A stretch of 64,000 bases of DNA from Leucogyrophana mollusca (taxonomy: Eukaryota; Basidiomycota; Agaricomycetes; Boletales). The notes under the pieces were generated by a model, which worked only from the letters and a program-made list of their open reading frames with translations, was not told where the DNA came from and searched no databases. Position 1 is the stretch's first letter; each line of letters starts with the position of its first letter. Both the position numbers and the translations under genes were made by a program. Below are positions 42,801 through 55,181 of this stretch, piece after piece. The stretch spans positions 1-64,000 of the forward strand of contig MU266440.1 in assembly GCA_021014945.1 (NCBI GenBank), given 5' to 3'.

Positions 42801-45673
42801 CCTGTTTGTGAAGGTCAAAGAAGTGAGTGTGCACCAGATTTCTGTATCTTCGCCACTTCAATGGTCATTTCAGGCCCCGGAAACATCGTCGCCTCGTCCC
42901 AGTCCTCGCATGAATGGGCCACCGCAGATCTCCGTTGTTGGAGCAACTCCTGCCTCGAAGACCAACGAGCTACCCTCTTACGCCCCGTTCAATCCAGCAC
43001 TGTTGGTTCCGTCCTTTCCGCCTCCTCGAGCTTCGAACCGGGAAGATCGTTCACGCAGGCAATCCAATCCTCCTGTGTCTGCTCAGCCTTACCCATCCCC
43101 GCACACGGCCACCGTTCATCCGCCATCTTCACCAGGACCCTCACCAGCGACCCATCACCCCCTTCCACCCACAGCGGGAGCGACTGAAGCTTTGCGTCCT
43201 GTTCACTCCACGTCTGATGTACATCCTAGCAGTTATACAACGCAAGCGGCAAATTCCATGCAGACAGGGTATGCTACACATGTGTCAGGACCAAGAGGAA
43301 TGAACACAACCACTGGGAATCATGTCACCGCTCAGGCACTCGAGCGCAAAGACGTCAGCGTACCAATGATGTCAGGACTGAATTCAGAAGCCATGATGCT
43401 CGCACCCCCCGATCAGAGGTTCATGCCTCCGATTGATGTCCGCTCTCCAAGGCCAGCGAATATGTCGTCGCCCGCAGTAGAAAGTGGAACTTTGATGGCA
43501 GGACAAATTCCCGTTTCACACCCGGCAGTCCAGATCGAACACAGCACCCCCGGCGGCCAGACCCCTTCCGCCAGCGGATTGAGCGCTCAAGCGTACGTCG
43601 CTCCTCCGATCAAGACATCGCGACCCAAAGTTCAGATCGAGGAGGTTCCAGACGAACAGGCCGTGTACTCGAATCGCCTGACCTCTAGTCCCATGGAGAT
43701 GACACCACTGCCGACAGCCCCTGCCAGCCAGCCGACGACCGCGTATCCGCAATCGAATGCCTACCATAGCGCCACAGCTTCCAAGCCTCCTCCCGCACAA
43801 TCCGCACACACTCGGTCATCCCCGCAGTCAGCTGTTCATGACGCACAAATACCTCCCTCGGCTCAGTCCATATCTGCACCTCACACCATGCCATCCACCG
43901 CATCTACAGTCCCCACCTCCCATCAGCAAACACATCAGCCATCCTATTCTCAGCCTTCGCGCACGCCATCTTCTGCTCCAGCCTCACAGCCAGGGTTCAC
44001 TCCGGTACCACAAGCACCTGTGCAACGTTCGACGTCGTATAATCCGCCTCCTCGTGTCTATACCCGTCCCAGTGAACCGACACGAACGACTACCGCACCA
44101 CCTGCGCAACCTAGCGCCACTGCTATCACCCAAACTAGTGCAACAGTGTCGCATACAGGCTCAGTCCCTTCATATGGCACATCTCACGCGGTGGCGGCGA
44201 GCGCTTATCCTCCACCCTCAGCGGCTCCTAGTATGCCAGCCCCGTCAACTGCTGAGTCTTCAAAGAGGTATCCATACACACGTGCTGGTGCTTCCGCCAG
44301 CGGCGGCGCCCCTACTCCAGATATCAACGCTTCAACTGCTAAGCCAACGCCGTCTCAAAGTCATGATACCATTCCCCATCGAGAGTCTAATCGCCTTCAT
44401 GATCTGCCATCTGCTACTCGTCCTGCTTTGAATACGCAACTATACCCTGTATCCAGTCGTCCCGGGATATCAACTCAGCCATCGCAGCCTACTCCGCTTA
44501 CACAATCTGCATCAAGTAATCACCATCGTGCTGTATCGTTACCTGTTTCTCAGCCAATATCAAGTACTGTGCCCCAACCCCCTTCCCCACGTAAGAATCC
44601 TCACTCTACGGCACCCCCATCCAATTCCACTGCACACGCCGCCCAGCCCGCCTCACGATCTGCAACCACGGCCGATACCCCAGCCTCTGCACGAGCACCC
44701 GCTCAAGCCTCTTCGCGGTCCCGCGTCGTCCCGCCCCCTCTTTCACGTGCGATATCTAATGACTCGGCACTTATGAAGACACCGTCATCTATTGCACCGT
44801 CACTTGTACCCGCAAGCCCTTCCATGAATGTTTCCACGCTGACTGCGAAAGCACCCGCTTTGACCAGAGAGACCTCCGCCGATGCAGCAAGGAAGAAGTC
44901 TGGAGGCTTCTTTGGCGGCTTATTCAGAACGAAATCTGGCTCGTCGAAGCCGCAAGAGAGTATCCCGATTACTCCTTCCTCTGTGAGGACCTCGGCGGAG
45001 CAGCAGAGAACTCAACCAACCGTTCAGGTAGCCACTATGAAAGTTTCTTCGAAGTCAAGGGACGCAGCTCCTACAATCGCACCTGCATCTACTTCTGCAC
45101 CGACGCCAGCACCCATTGCCCCAGCGCCTTCACATATGAAGACCAGGGGAAAGGTGCCAGACCCGATCATCATCCCTCCTTCCCATCCCCCACGAGAACG
45201 CAAGGACTCTGCCTCGAACATCTTCACCCCTTTCAAGATCCTGACGATGAGTTCGAAGAGGAACCGCACAGTATCCGCTGCATCCCTCGAAGCATGTGAT
45301 GGAAACACAGCTGTGAGTTCAGAGCATCTGCGTTCGTGTGTTTCTCTGACTGAATTTGATAATTTAGACGAACACTGCTCTGGGATCGCCTACCCAATCA
45401 AACATCAGTCAAGTTCCCCCTGTTCCACCGCTTGTTCCACCTCCTCTCCGCGATCCCATGGTCGCCACATACGAGTGGAGAGACAAGGAGGAAGCTGATC
45501 GCAGAGAGAGGAAACATGGGGGGATCCGGCGTCCAGGAGTAACGTTTGATCTGGATCTGGAGGAATCGCCTGCGGAAACATATCCGGGAACCGTCGGGAG
45601 GCAACAGGGGGCGCGACTGGTTCGCAGGAGTACCGGGCGTGGTCCGTCGTCGTCGCGAAAGCGTGAGACGTGA
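39810..45673 (+). CDS. Very large intrinsically disordered protein
   Basis: Exons join over at least five introns (donors near 40832, 41152, 41339 and 45316; an optional in-frame 51-nt one near 42822) to make about 1,800 residues, nearly all low-complexity S, P, T, Q and A. The N-terminus is R/E/D-rich (MSSRRRDERHGASQADHYKL) and contains an R-D/R-E repeat segment at about 40455-40620. Only two short parts look ordered: near 44900 (SGGFFGGLFRTKSG) and the last 70 residues (MVATYEWRDKEEADRRERKH, RRPGVTFDLDLEES). No catalytic domain, signal or membrane segment. Family and function unknown to me; such proteins in fungi often act as scaffolds at the cell cortex or in RNA bodies, which is only a thought. 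Alternate frames stay open because of biased composition. Confidence 0.75.
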
Positions 45674-45970
45674 AGTTGGGATACTTTATTCGGGGTCTGA
45701 ATCTTTCGTATATCTTACTTGGAGATTTTTATGTAGTTTATAAGCGACCTCTAGTAGGCATGTTATGTATTGTAGCTCGCTATCGATAGTTCTCTTCGTT
45801 GATATCCTCATCCCCTCCCAGATATGCTGACATCCAACAGGGCAGCGTGACAAGGCGCGTTACGTGTTTGTGACACCTCGTGTCTCGACGCGTTCACGGT
45901 CCCTGCCCTGCTTTATCGCAACCAGCACCTGCCTGTAGCTCTCATCCACATTATCGCGTCGCAGACAATC

Positions 45971-47809
45971 ATGTACAACACCAGAGATCGGAAGAAATTT
46001 GTAGGGAAGCAAGACCCTGACGGAGCGCAGATTCATTCCAAGTTCCAATACGCGCACCGACTCAACTTGTCCGTATCTCTAACGGTCAAGGCTATCCTGA
46101 AACTCTGACTACCACGTTATAGCTATGATCGGCCGCCACTTTACGATGTTACTATTGAAGAATTCGAAACTTGTGCGCTTGACCGTCTTCGCGTGCTCGC
46201 CGAGATCGAGTCATCCTTTGCTCGGAACAGGCCCTGGGACGAGCTTAAAACCGTCACTCTTGCTCAATGCCAGAAATATGTGCCTCTCAATAACAACACT
46301 GCGATCACCGTAGATGTTGATAGCCAGCGGAGGAACGATCAACTTGGCCACTTTGTGCTGAGGTTGGCATTCTGCCGCTCGTAAGTGTATACTCTGGTTT
46401 TTTGGCACGCTACTTAGCCATGTGCACGCCTTCTTCAGCGAAGAGCTGAGGCGGCGCTTCTTAAAAGCGGAGACAACTCTCTTTAGAGTAAGGTACGATT
46501 CGGACGACAGGAAAGAGAGGGATGGTTTCCTTGGGTCACGAAGTTTCGACTGGATAGAGGTTTGCTCAAGCAGTCTTTTTTGGGGGGGCTGCGTGGTTCA
46601 TTCATCATATCTACAGGTGGGTGATGAGGAGAAAAATACATATGCGAAGGAGCTACAGGCCCTTGAAATCAAGAAGCCTGGCGAGGAATACGTTAGAGAA
46701 GAGCGCTACTATAAGGTAAGCGGCTTTCACTATGCCAGGTAAATCCTTAGTGCTAATCCGAGGCAGGTGAGATGGACAAGAGTGCCCGATCTTGTCGCCA
46801 AGCGAAAGGTACTATTGCGTGGCGGATGGGCTTATGTCCCAAGTCGAGAGCAATCAAGTATCATTTTTCAGGAGTTCGAGGCCAACCTTGCGAGGGCGCT
46901 TGAGGTCAGCAATCGCTATACCTCAATCGACCGACACCACTAATGCTATGCGACAGCATACAGCTAAGGCTCTTCCTCGAATGGATGAAGACACTCGACT
47001 AGTACCCATACTGAACAACCTCTCACAAGGCTTCCTTGCCGGGGTCCCATCGGGATGGAGCAGCGCCCCCGCATCTGGAGATGAGATTACAGCAGAAATG
47101 GTGGATGGCATTGCGAAGAAGCACTTCCCTATGTGCATGCGGAATCTGCATGAATCTCTCATGAGAGATCGACACTTGAAACATTTCGGACGGTTACAGT
47201 ATGGCTTGTTCTTGAAGGTGAGGATCTCAGTTTATCAGGGTTACAGGCGGATCTTATGCAGTACATTAGGTGCTTGGTCTGTCTATAGAGGAGGCTGTCA
47301 TGTTTTGGCGAAAAGCATTCAGTGGCTTAACTGATGACAAGTTCAACAAAGAATACAAGTACAACATCAGACACTCTTATGGTCTTGAGGGGAAACGCGC
47401 AAATTACCCTGCCAAAAGGTGTGGTTCGACTGGCTAAAGCTGGCTAATTCATTCTGACTTTCACTGCAGCTGTCAGCAGATCCTTCTGACGGACAAGCCT
47501 GGTCCTTCAGACTGTCACGGCTGCCCTTACCGCCACTTTGCCCCTGAAAATCTCCAGACGAGTTTGCTGGCTTCATACTCCTCTCACGGTTTGACTTCAA
47601 CGGACTTGCCAGAGATCATGAAGACTGTCAAGGAAGGCCACTACCACGTCGCTTGCACAAGAGTTTTCGAGATAACACATGCCAGCAAGGGGGTCAAAAA
47701 GGGAGAAGGGGTTGGGGGCGGGGAGAGTGTAACCCATCCAAACCAATATACCACCCGAAGTAGAGAGCTCGAGAAATCTCAAGAAGATGCCGCTATGGTT
47801 GTCGAATAG
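45971..47809 (+). CDS. PRI2: DNA primase large subunit
   Basis: Part of the polymerase alpha-primase complex that makes RNA-DNA primers for replication. The start MYNTRDRKKFVGKQDPDG at 45971 and the first intron join gives YAHRLNFYDRPPLYDVTIEE, matching the Pri2 N-terminus. The middle reads FVLRLAFCRSEELRRRFLKA. The C-terminal iron-sulfur domain carries four Cys in expected places: FPMCMRNLHESL, SCQQILLTD, DCHGCPYRHFAPENLQ and HVACTRVFEITH, with GLEGKRANYPAKSC between. These coordinate a 4Fe-4S cluster. The C-terminal tail is G/K-rich and ends DAAMVVE at 47809. Short introns interrupt frequently, including one of about 50 nt after NKEYKYNIRH...AKSC. PSS starts 153 bp downstream on the same strand. 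Confidence 0.92.
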
Positions 47810-47962
47810 TAATTTCCCCTTGTATTCTTGCACCGTATATTAGAGTATCAGAAGTCCGTGCTATGGAGATATGTCGCTTTCCTGCACGAGGACCCCGAAA
47901 CCCATCGGCTACACCGCGTCCTTCGTGTCGTCTGCCTCTTCTCTTCTTGTGTTACATCCAAC

Positions 47963-48811
47963 ATGGCCAAGGGAAAGCTTACTCGAAAGGATAGCAATGA
48001 TGCTCGCGACATGCATACTCTTCAGGAATATGTTGACAGTGACGGACATTTTTCCCTAGTCAGGTATGACCGGTAGCTTCTCTTGTGGAGAAGGACGTGA
48101 CTCTTATTCCTTCGCTTCGCCTCGTTAAAATTAGGAACTTCCGACTCGCTGACCTCGTCACCATTATGAACGGTGTCTGCGGCTCTTTCTCGATATTCTC
48201 CTCCGCACAGTATCTATTGACCAAGGACGACGACTTCTTGTGGTGGGCTCTGGCCCTTCCGCTGGCAGGACTGATGTTTGATTTCATGGACGGGAAGGTG
48301 GCTAGATGGAGAAAATCGTCGAGTCTACTCGGTCAGGAACTCGACAGTTTAGCGGATCTGGTATGGCGACACCCTCTTAACTTGGCGCACCACCTCGAGA
48401 CTGACACTAATGCCAATAACCTAGATATCATTTGGAGTTGCACCAGCGGTTGTTGCATTTGCTGTCGGCCTTCGGACATACCTCGATACCATATGTCTAA
48501 CAGGTTTCATATGCTGCGGCCTTGCTCGTCTCGCTCGCTTTAACGCCACGGTTGCCCTTGTCCCCAAGGACGCGACGGGGAAAGCCCATTACTTTGAAGG
48601 CTTGCCTATCCCCTCATCGCTGGGTCTTGTCGCTGTCCTGTCTTACTGGGCACGCCAAGGTTGGGTTGAAGGCAAAGATGGAATTCCTGGTGGAATAATG
48701 ACGCTTTGGGGGAAGTCAGGTGGACGCGGCGATATTCATCCTGTTTCCGTTGTCTTTGGCTTGTGGGCAGCAGCGATGGTCAGCAAAACTCTGCGTGTCC
48801 CAAAACCATGA
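47963..48811 (+). CDS. CHO1: CDP-diacylglycerol-serine O-phosphatidyltransferase (phosphatidylserine synthase)
   Basis: Makes phosphatidylserine from CDP-DAG and serine in the ER. Three exons (47963-48063, 48135-48360, 48425-48811) give about 237 residues. The catalytic CDP-alcohol phosphotransferase motif D-G-x2-A-R-x8-G-x3-D-x3-D is complete as [20 protein letters not shown] plus LAD. Around it are membrane segments ([35 protein letters not shown]) and [34 protein letters not shown]. Downstream [20 protein letters not shown] is also typical. Length fits the family. The first intron join [11 protein letters not shown] was chosen over a longer readable alternative because it restores the family sequence. 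Confidence 0.93.
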
Positions 48812-49123
48812 TGCGGTTATCAAGGTGGGTTGTGATGGTTTTTTTTCTTCAGTGAAGCTTTTACACAGCTCACGGTCAGGCAGATGGTTACGAAACGACT
48901 GGATTGGGCTGACGGAGGGTTTACACTACTCAGCGCTAACATGAATGACTTGCAATGATACGACACGAGTACTGTTATAATGCTTCAGTTCAATGGCATC
49001 TGTGATTTGTGAATTTGAGGCTGGTCTTTCTCGTATCCGGATGAGCGGGTTATACTCGGCTGCGACGCGACGCGACCAAATTAGTGAGACGCGTCTTTTT
49101 TACGTGTCTCGATCTCGACCGCC
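48812..49123. other. Intergenic region, 312 bp
   Basis: 3' flank of the PSS gene and promoter of NSE1, same strand. No gene or clear motif seen. Confidence 0.5.
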
Positions 49124-50392
49124 ATGGTGTCTTCAAACGATGTACAGCGCCTGTTCCTCCAGGCTGTATTTTCGCGTTCAGTTCTATCTTATCAGCACGC
49201 TCTTGTCCTTTGGGAGAGATGCATCGATGCAGTAAAAGGTAGCCTTTGTGGATTTTCCTTCGCCGAGTCTCCTAAACTCCAAATACAGCTGCGGACCCGT
49301 CGTTAGATATTCGCTTTTCCGACGACAGAGCAAGCTGGGACCGCTTTGTAGCTGACATAAATCGGTCACTGGACAGCTTGGATCTCGAGTTTCGCCATCT
49401 TAGCGACGAGAGAAGCGGCAGAGAAACATACTCCCTGGTAAGTGGCTTCAACTATTCTCGCGAACCGCACTGAGATCAGGTATCTGCAGGTTAACAGAAG
49501 AGATGACGAAATCGCTCAATTAGCTACTGATTACACGCCAGTCGAAATAGCTTATTTCAAGGCCATCGTGAGCACGCTCATGTGTTGACAAATGAGGGCG
49601 CTGAAATGTCCCTCTGGTGACTTAGATTGAGCAGATCATGCTTGCACCTCACGAATCATATTCAGTGTCTTCATTCACCGCACTACGTGAAGTCAACTCC
49701 CTGAAGACAAACATGTCCAAAACCCAGGCAGAAGTTGTCTTGGGCAGTTTCGTGTCCAAAGGATGGCTGCTCAAAAGCAAGTACGCGTCCAATCTCTGTA
49801 GGAGCCACTTCGTAATACTTATCACCTAATTTGAAGGCGTGGCCGCTATTCCCTTTCGACGCGAACGCTGTTGGAGATGCTTAACTATCTAAAACAAACG
49901 TATCCCGAAGAGTGCCTAGAATGCACCATTTGTATGGAGGTACAAACGCTCTGGTTCATCTCAGTAGGGCTGTCACTGATGTTTTGGTAGATCGTCACTC
50001 GTGGCGTAGCTTGCACCAGACCTAACTGCCAGACGAGGTTGCATTTCCACTGCTTTACCGCATCCCGTCGCATCAACCCAAAGTGCCCGACATGCGGTCA
50101 GGATTGGCCAGCCGAATCTAAAAACCTTGTGGCTGTCGGGGAAGGCGCAGTTAAAGATGGTCAGGACGAGGGAAGGCGCGTTCGCAGAAAGAGCACGGCA
50201 GAAGCCAGTGATGAAGACGAGGAAGAGCCGGACCAGATGGACGAAGACGAGCCCTCACAGCCAGCCGCAACACAGTCGAGACCGCGTCGCGGGAAGAAGG
50301 CAGCAGAGGCCAGCATGGACGAGGACGAGGAAGACGAGGCGCCTCGGAAATCGCAAGCAAACGGGAAACGTCGGTCAGGCCGTGCGCGATGA
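49124..50392 (+). CDS. NSE1: NSE1, RING-like subunit of the SMC5/6 complex
   Basis: Acts with NSE3 and NSE4 in DNA repair and rDNA stability. The start MVSSNDVQRLFLQAVFSRSV matches the Nse1 N-terminal winged-helix region; later come TDYTPVEIAYFKAI and TLLEMLNYLKQTYPEECLE. The RING-like domain shows CLECTICMEIVTRGVAC, then C-x4 spaced NCQTRLHFHCF, and KCPTCGQDW, which fits the C4HC3 zinc arrangement. The tail of about 90 residues is acidic and then basic (RRVRRKSTAEASDEDEEE; GKRRSGRAR at the end), looking like nuclear localisation and linker. Six or more introns. Convergent with the AAA ATPase gene, whose stop is 92 bases downstream. Confidence 0.9.
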
Positions 50393-50484
50393 GGTAGTCA
50401 AGTCACAGACAGCTCACGGTCGTCGATGCATATATTCTAAAGCTTGTACATCTATTAGTAGCGTGCTATTCAAGTGCTATTGGT

Positions 50485-53400
50485 CTATTGTGATGTACTC
50501 GCAGTGTCGTTGGAAACGTGACCGGTCGTAACTCGTCCCTCTGCGCTGGCTGGTGACTTGTCAATGAATCCGAACTTGCCCTTGCCCCAAACCTGTTGCC
50601 TCCGCTTGTCCCGTCGTCCTTCTCCAAACTCGTCGTTCCATTTCCTCAGGTCAGAAAGACTCCCGAGGGACTCTGAGGAGGAAGGTGTGATCTCTTTCAA
50701 TGCCTTTGTAAAATGTCGAGGGAAGATGGTGCGTAGAGACATCCCAGGTGTAGGCTCTTCAGCCTTCTGGGAAGAGTCCTCCGAGGTGACCTCTGGAGAT
50801 GTGTCTTGGGTCGCTACTTCAGCAGGGGTTTCGGCTTCAGGAGTCGGGTTATTAGGCGTAGGTTGGTCATCTGCCGAGGGAGAGGTACTCGGCGCGCTCC
50901 AAGGAACGGTCACATCTTCTTTCACAGCATCAAGAGCGGCGGAAACACAGAGATCTGTACATTTGTAATTCAGTATAAGAACACCAAGGCATGAAATGCA
51001 CCGACGTTTGAGATCAGAGCCTGAGAAGCTCTCCGTCTGTTTCGCCAAAGCCTTGAGGTCCATGTCAGAGGATAAGTTTTCATCACGTAGCAAAATCTTG
51101 AGAATTTCTGTAACAAACCGGGGATTAGACCAAAGCAGCAAGGTAAACATAAGAACCAACCTTCGCGCTCCTTCTCTCCGGGCAGGTCGACCAAGAGCCG
51201 GCGAGGAAGGCGGCGGAGGACAGCATCATCAAGATCAAAGGGTCGGTTGGTGGCTCCTATCACTATGACTCGGTCATCCTTCGATGTTTTCAGACCATCC
51301 ATTTCCTGCATAAACTCCGTGATCACCCCTCGGTGGGCAAAAGCGCCCCCACTTTCGCGCGCGGACATACGAGCTCCGAAGAGTGCGTCAATTTCGTCGA
51401 GGAAGACGACGCAGGGCGACAGACGGCGGGCGAGAGAGAAGACAGCTTTAACAAGCTTCTCGCCTTCTCCGACGTACTGTGATAATGGATTGGGAATGAG
51501 TCAATCGCTTCAAAGGTTGGGAAACGCACCATATCCATGACATCGGAGGGAGATACCATCATCATGCGACAGCCTGCTTCTTTAGCAAGTGCGCGGACGA
51601 CCAACGTTTTGCCAGTTCCTGGAGGACCGAACAGAAGGCAGCCAGTCATACCATGTTCCTTGAGGATACCCTGCTGGAAGGCGGCGGGATGAAGCAAAGG
51701 CAGCGACACGATTGTCCGTACAGAATCTATGGTATGGGAAGGAAGATGAACCTGACTGAAAGTAGTCGACAGGGACGCTACAACCACGGGTCAGCACCTT
51801 TCGCCAAGAACCAACCGTGGAGCTTACTGGTATCCACGATACAAGACAAAAGCCGTTGTTCGTGTTGATCGAGGTCAGGATCTTGTTTGATGCTCTCGAT
51901 GGTCTCATCGACAGTTGTTGAATCTCCCTCCTCTGCATCCTCGTCGTGCTCTTCCTCGACATCCTTTTCGCGCGAGATTTTCGTAGTCGACTCCTTCACC
52001 CATGACTTCCGAAGGTCTCGCGAAGACCGCTTGGCTGACCACGCACGGTGTATAGCTGACCATGGAACGACCGTTGGTTCGAGACTGGATGGCTCTCGGT
52101 GGGGTTGGGCAGCAGATACAACGCTTCCGACTGCGCGATCAGCAATCTGCTTCACGCTAGACCAAACCTCCACACGGTTGCTCCATTCATGCCACATATC
52201 AGCGTCCTTTTCTCCAGCTGGGCGGCTACCATCGGTGGGTGACGTTTCCTCCCCTCTCCCAGAAGAGCCCTCATGATTCTCTAGCTTCTCCAAGACTCCT
52301 CCTACAGCACCGACGCCCATGCGCATCGTGAGCTCGTTGATTTCCCGGCGCCTGCTTGTTCGACAAGCGCTCTCACGTACCAACGATCGAACGTTGGGCA
52401 CTAGCACCGCAGCACGGAAAAATGGGGAGGCAGTAGCTTCCGCATCAGGAGCGCTGCGACTTTCTGGACCTCCGAGCATGGATTCCAAACCAGGTGGGAA
52501 GCCGGGTACCGCACCAGGCCCACCGAGGACAACGATACCTGGTCTCTGCCCGTTGCTTCCGTCTGCTTCATCGCCTTTGGTAGAGAGTGTGGGCAGGTCC
52601 TCCAGTAGTGCTGCATCGCCTTTCTCCCATTTACGTAGGCGGTCCTTGAGACGCTTCTCTCTTGCTCTCCCCGCGGCCTCATCTTCGCCCCAGTCGAGTG
52701 ACCCTGCTCTTGGAGTTGAAGCGATTCCTGATGATGGGGGTTTTCTTCTCATCAACAAATTCACCAGACCCTGATTACCGAACCCTGAGGGAGATGTCGC
52801 GGAAGGTGGCACGATGGGAGGTGTCATACCGAATACGATTGTCATGGGGTTGTTCACGGGAGAGGTGGGTCGAGGGATGGGGCCGGTCCGTCGCTGGCGA
52901 ACAGCCGACAACAGATGAGGGTACCATGTTGACGAGGTGGACGCAAGGGTAGGGAAATCACGAATATAAATTAGGCGTGGGCGCCGCGGGGTAGTCTTGC
53001 CTGTAGAATCTGAAGCAGGCGAGGGGAAGTTGACCAGCGCATCAAAAAACGCTTTGATTCTACTTGGAGTACTGCTACTACTTGGTGTAGCAATTACACG
53101 TCGGCTTGAAGCAGGTGTCAAGACATGAAGAGTCATCTGCGACGGCATGGACATCGATGGCATCATATCGTCGTCGTCATCCTCCATAGGAAACGACTTT
53201 GCAGGCCCACGTTGCGCTGGAGAAGGGGGTGAAAAGTGAAGGGGGTTACGAGGCAGCTGTAGAGAGTTGGCGGCTATATAATGGTGATCAGAATGACCAA
53301 AATGACAGAAAATTGACAAGTGGTACCTCTGCCAAAATGACCACATTCACCAGCAGCAAGCTGTACCGCGTCTATCACGATGACCTCAGACCCGGTCCTC

Positions 53401-53978
53401 CGAGCAAGTTCTTTAACCGTCCCATCAAGGATATAGTCGCCACCTTCTAGGGGACAATAGAGCGCAAGTGTAGGTTCTAGCAAAGGACCTGCTGGTGATT
53501 GGTAAGCTGCTCGATGCTGGGTTTGTGGGTGGAGGGTAATGTGGAGGTTAGTAAGAGCCTCGTCAAATAGTTCGGGTGGGGGCAGTGAGTGGTCATGGAG
53601 AAAGTCAGTTTCTGGTGCATCATCTTCCGGGAGCCAGAGAACGTTCAAGTCGCTTGGAAGCTGCGGACGTTCCTCGGAATCCTTTGGTGGAGGCGCACTG
53701 GCGGATGCTCTGGTGCGTCTAGCCGGTTTTTCAGGTTCAGTGCCAGGTGGGTCGCTCGGAGATGGTTCACCGTCAGCAACTGGAGGTTCCTGGTTGTCTG
53801 CGGCAGGAGTTGATGACACGAGACGCTTGTAGACTCGGGAAGGAGGTCGAGACGGAGCCTGTTCCGAGCGGGAGACACGACTCAGTCGCGGAAACGTAGA
53901 TACAGCAGCAGTTGGAGATCTTGCTGAGGCCTGCCTGAACACTGACCGCGATCTTCGGATTAGTGTCTGGGATCGCAT
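50485..53978 (-). CDS. AAA ATPase with mitochondrial-type N-terminus (Msp1/ATAD1-like core)
   Basis: Starts [20 protein letters not shown] at 53978, basic and serine-rich as in mitochondrial import signals. A long N-terminal part (about 600 residues) is poorly conserved, with R/P/S-rich segments and a possible degenerate nucleotide domain ([31 protein letters not shown]). The AAA core lies at about 50950-51790: Walker [20 protein letters not shown], Walker [15 protein letters not shown], then [20 protein letters not shown] with arginine finger, and [12 protein letters not shown]. The core resembles Msp1/ATAD1 membrane-protein extractases, but the N-terminal extension is not typical of those, so substrate and membrane topology are uncertain. 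Several short introns; the join near 53270-53350 is inferred from frame (GHFGR to AANSLQLP). C-terminal tail acidic then basic, stop at 50485. Confidence 0.8.
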
Positions 53979-55078
53979 CCAATGACTGCGACGGTCGACC
54001 GTCGAATGGACGAGCTGGGCGAATGAGAAAATTCGGAAATTCTTGGTCTCACGGAACCTCAGTCACAAGCCGCCACCACAGCGCTAATTGAGCGCCAAAG
54101 GTTTCAAGTTATAGCTCTTTCCTACTGACTCACTGATTTTTCGAGCCAGGTCGTCGAAACACATAGACATGCGCATAATCCACAACATTATGATGCCGGA
54201 TACTGACAATTCTGCCATATGATCATCCCACCTTTGTCTTAGGGCAGCGAGACTTGACTACTTAGCTGGCATCCCACTGGGTACAGCTGATACATGCGAC
54301 GCTGCGCCAATTGTCGGACACTCTCCTCTCAACAGTTACAAGCGTACCCTTCGACGCGCCTTGAAAATTCCCATGGACGGGTTCACAAAATCTTATAACA
54401 ATCTGGGATGGCTTGGGATACCCCCTACCAAACACTGGCTTATTGCCGGGCGCACCCAGATATGTGAAGACGAGGATACGAATTCATCCTCCCGACAGTT
54501 TGTGAAATGATACCCCTCATTACGACGGTGGGAGCTCGGTGCACCAGGGATAATCAATGTCGCCTGAAGATCAACAATACGGCTGCTACATTCAATGTCA
54601 GTAATGCCGTCGCGACGAACCTTGTTCCCGACACGATCAACACGAGATCCTTCACCCTGCAAGCGACCGGGGCAACGCGATCGGAGGTATTCACTCGCGT
54701 ATCTCCGCACTCCCATCCCGACCACGTCCATCACACTGTTGAGTATTGCTATGACGGTGTTCAGTCGCCCGCAATCATGGAGGCCAGGTGACACAACTGA
54801 GCCCGATTGTGGTGCAAAGACGAACGTCAGGACCTTTGACCCAAGCAATTCGCTGCACTTGAACAAGGCGGCGGCGGGTGGCTTTGGGCCGGAAGGAGTT
54901 GGTGGTCGTGATGAAATAAAAGTACGCCTCGAGATAATCAGGGGTGGGAGCATGGCCCAGGGTAGTCTTCAGTGCGGCCAAAGTGACCGGCGCCCAGCTC
55001 TAGCTAGGCGTAAGTGTCTGAAAACGACTTCCGGGAGACCGTTTCTGTTATGTTGACAATAATATATTCTGGAATATG
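53979..55078. other. Gap of about 1.1 kb without a supported gene
   Basis: Upstream of the AAA gene (-) and before tRNA-Asn. Three overlapping frames of 94 to 186 codons are open around 54393-55056, two on plus and one on minus, but none has recognisable motifs and all may be chance. They could mark a decayed gene. Confidence 0.4.
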
Positions 55079-55172
55079 TGCCCCATGGCTGAGTTGGTTA
55101 CAGCGTCCGACTGTTACGATCACATCATGTGATAGACATCGGAAGGTCGTGAGTTCGAGCCTCACTGGGGCA
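55079..55172 (+). tRNA. trnN-GUU: tRNA-Asn (anticodon GUU) with a 21-nt intron
   Basis: All four stems pair. Acceptor TGCCCCA / TGGGGCA (7 bp); D stem GCTG/CAGC; anticodon stem TCCGA/TCGGA; T stem GTGAG/CTCAC with the TTCGAGC loop. The anticodon loop reads CTGTTA, then a 21-nt intron, then A, placing GTT as anticodon after the invariant T33 and the intron at the canonical site after position 37. Without the intron the tRNA is 73 nt. Internal promoters: A box in the D arm (TGGCTGAGTTGG) and B box GTTCGAGCC. Oddity: the intron holds an inverted repeat (ATCACA-TCA-TGTGAT) that could form its own hairpin. Pol III stop follows. Confidence 0.93.
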
Positions 55173-55176
55173 GTTA

Positions 55177-55181
55177 TTTTT
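55177..55181 (+). terminator. Pol III terminator of tRNA-Asn
   Basis: A run of five T at 55177-55181, four bases after the tRNA end, fits the usual RNA polymerase III stop. Confidence 0.75.

Noticed and set aside
43757..44431. 224-codon plus-strand frame inside the giant gene
   Set aside because: Leu/Pro/His-rich by-product of Ser/Pro codons in the true frame.
54507..54791. Plus-strand frame of 94 codons as a gene
   Set aside because: No domain, no supporting exon partner, and overlapping frames on the other strand are longer.
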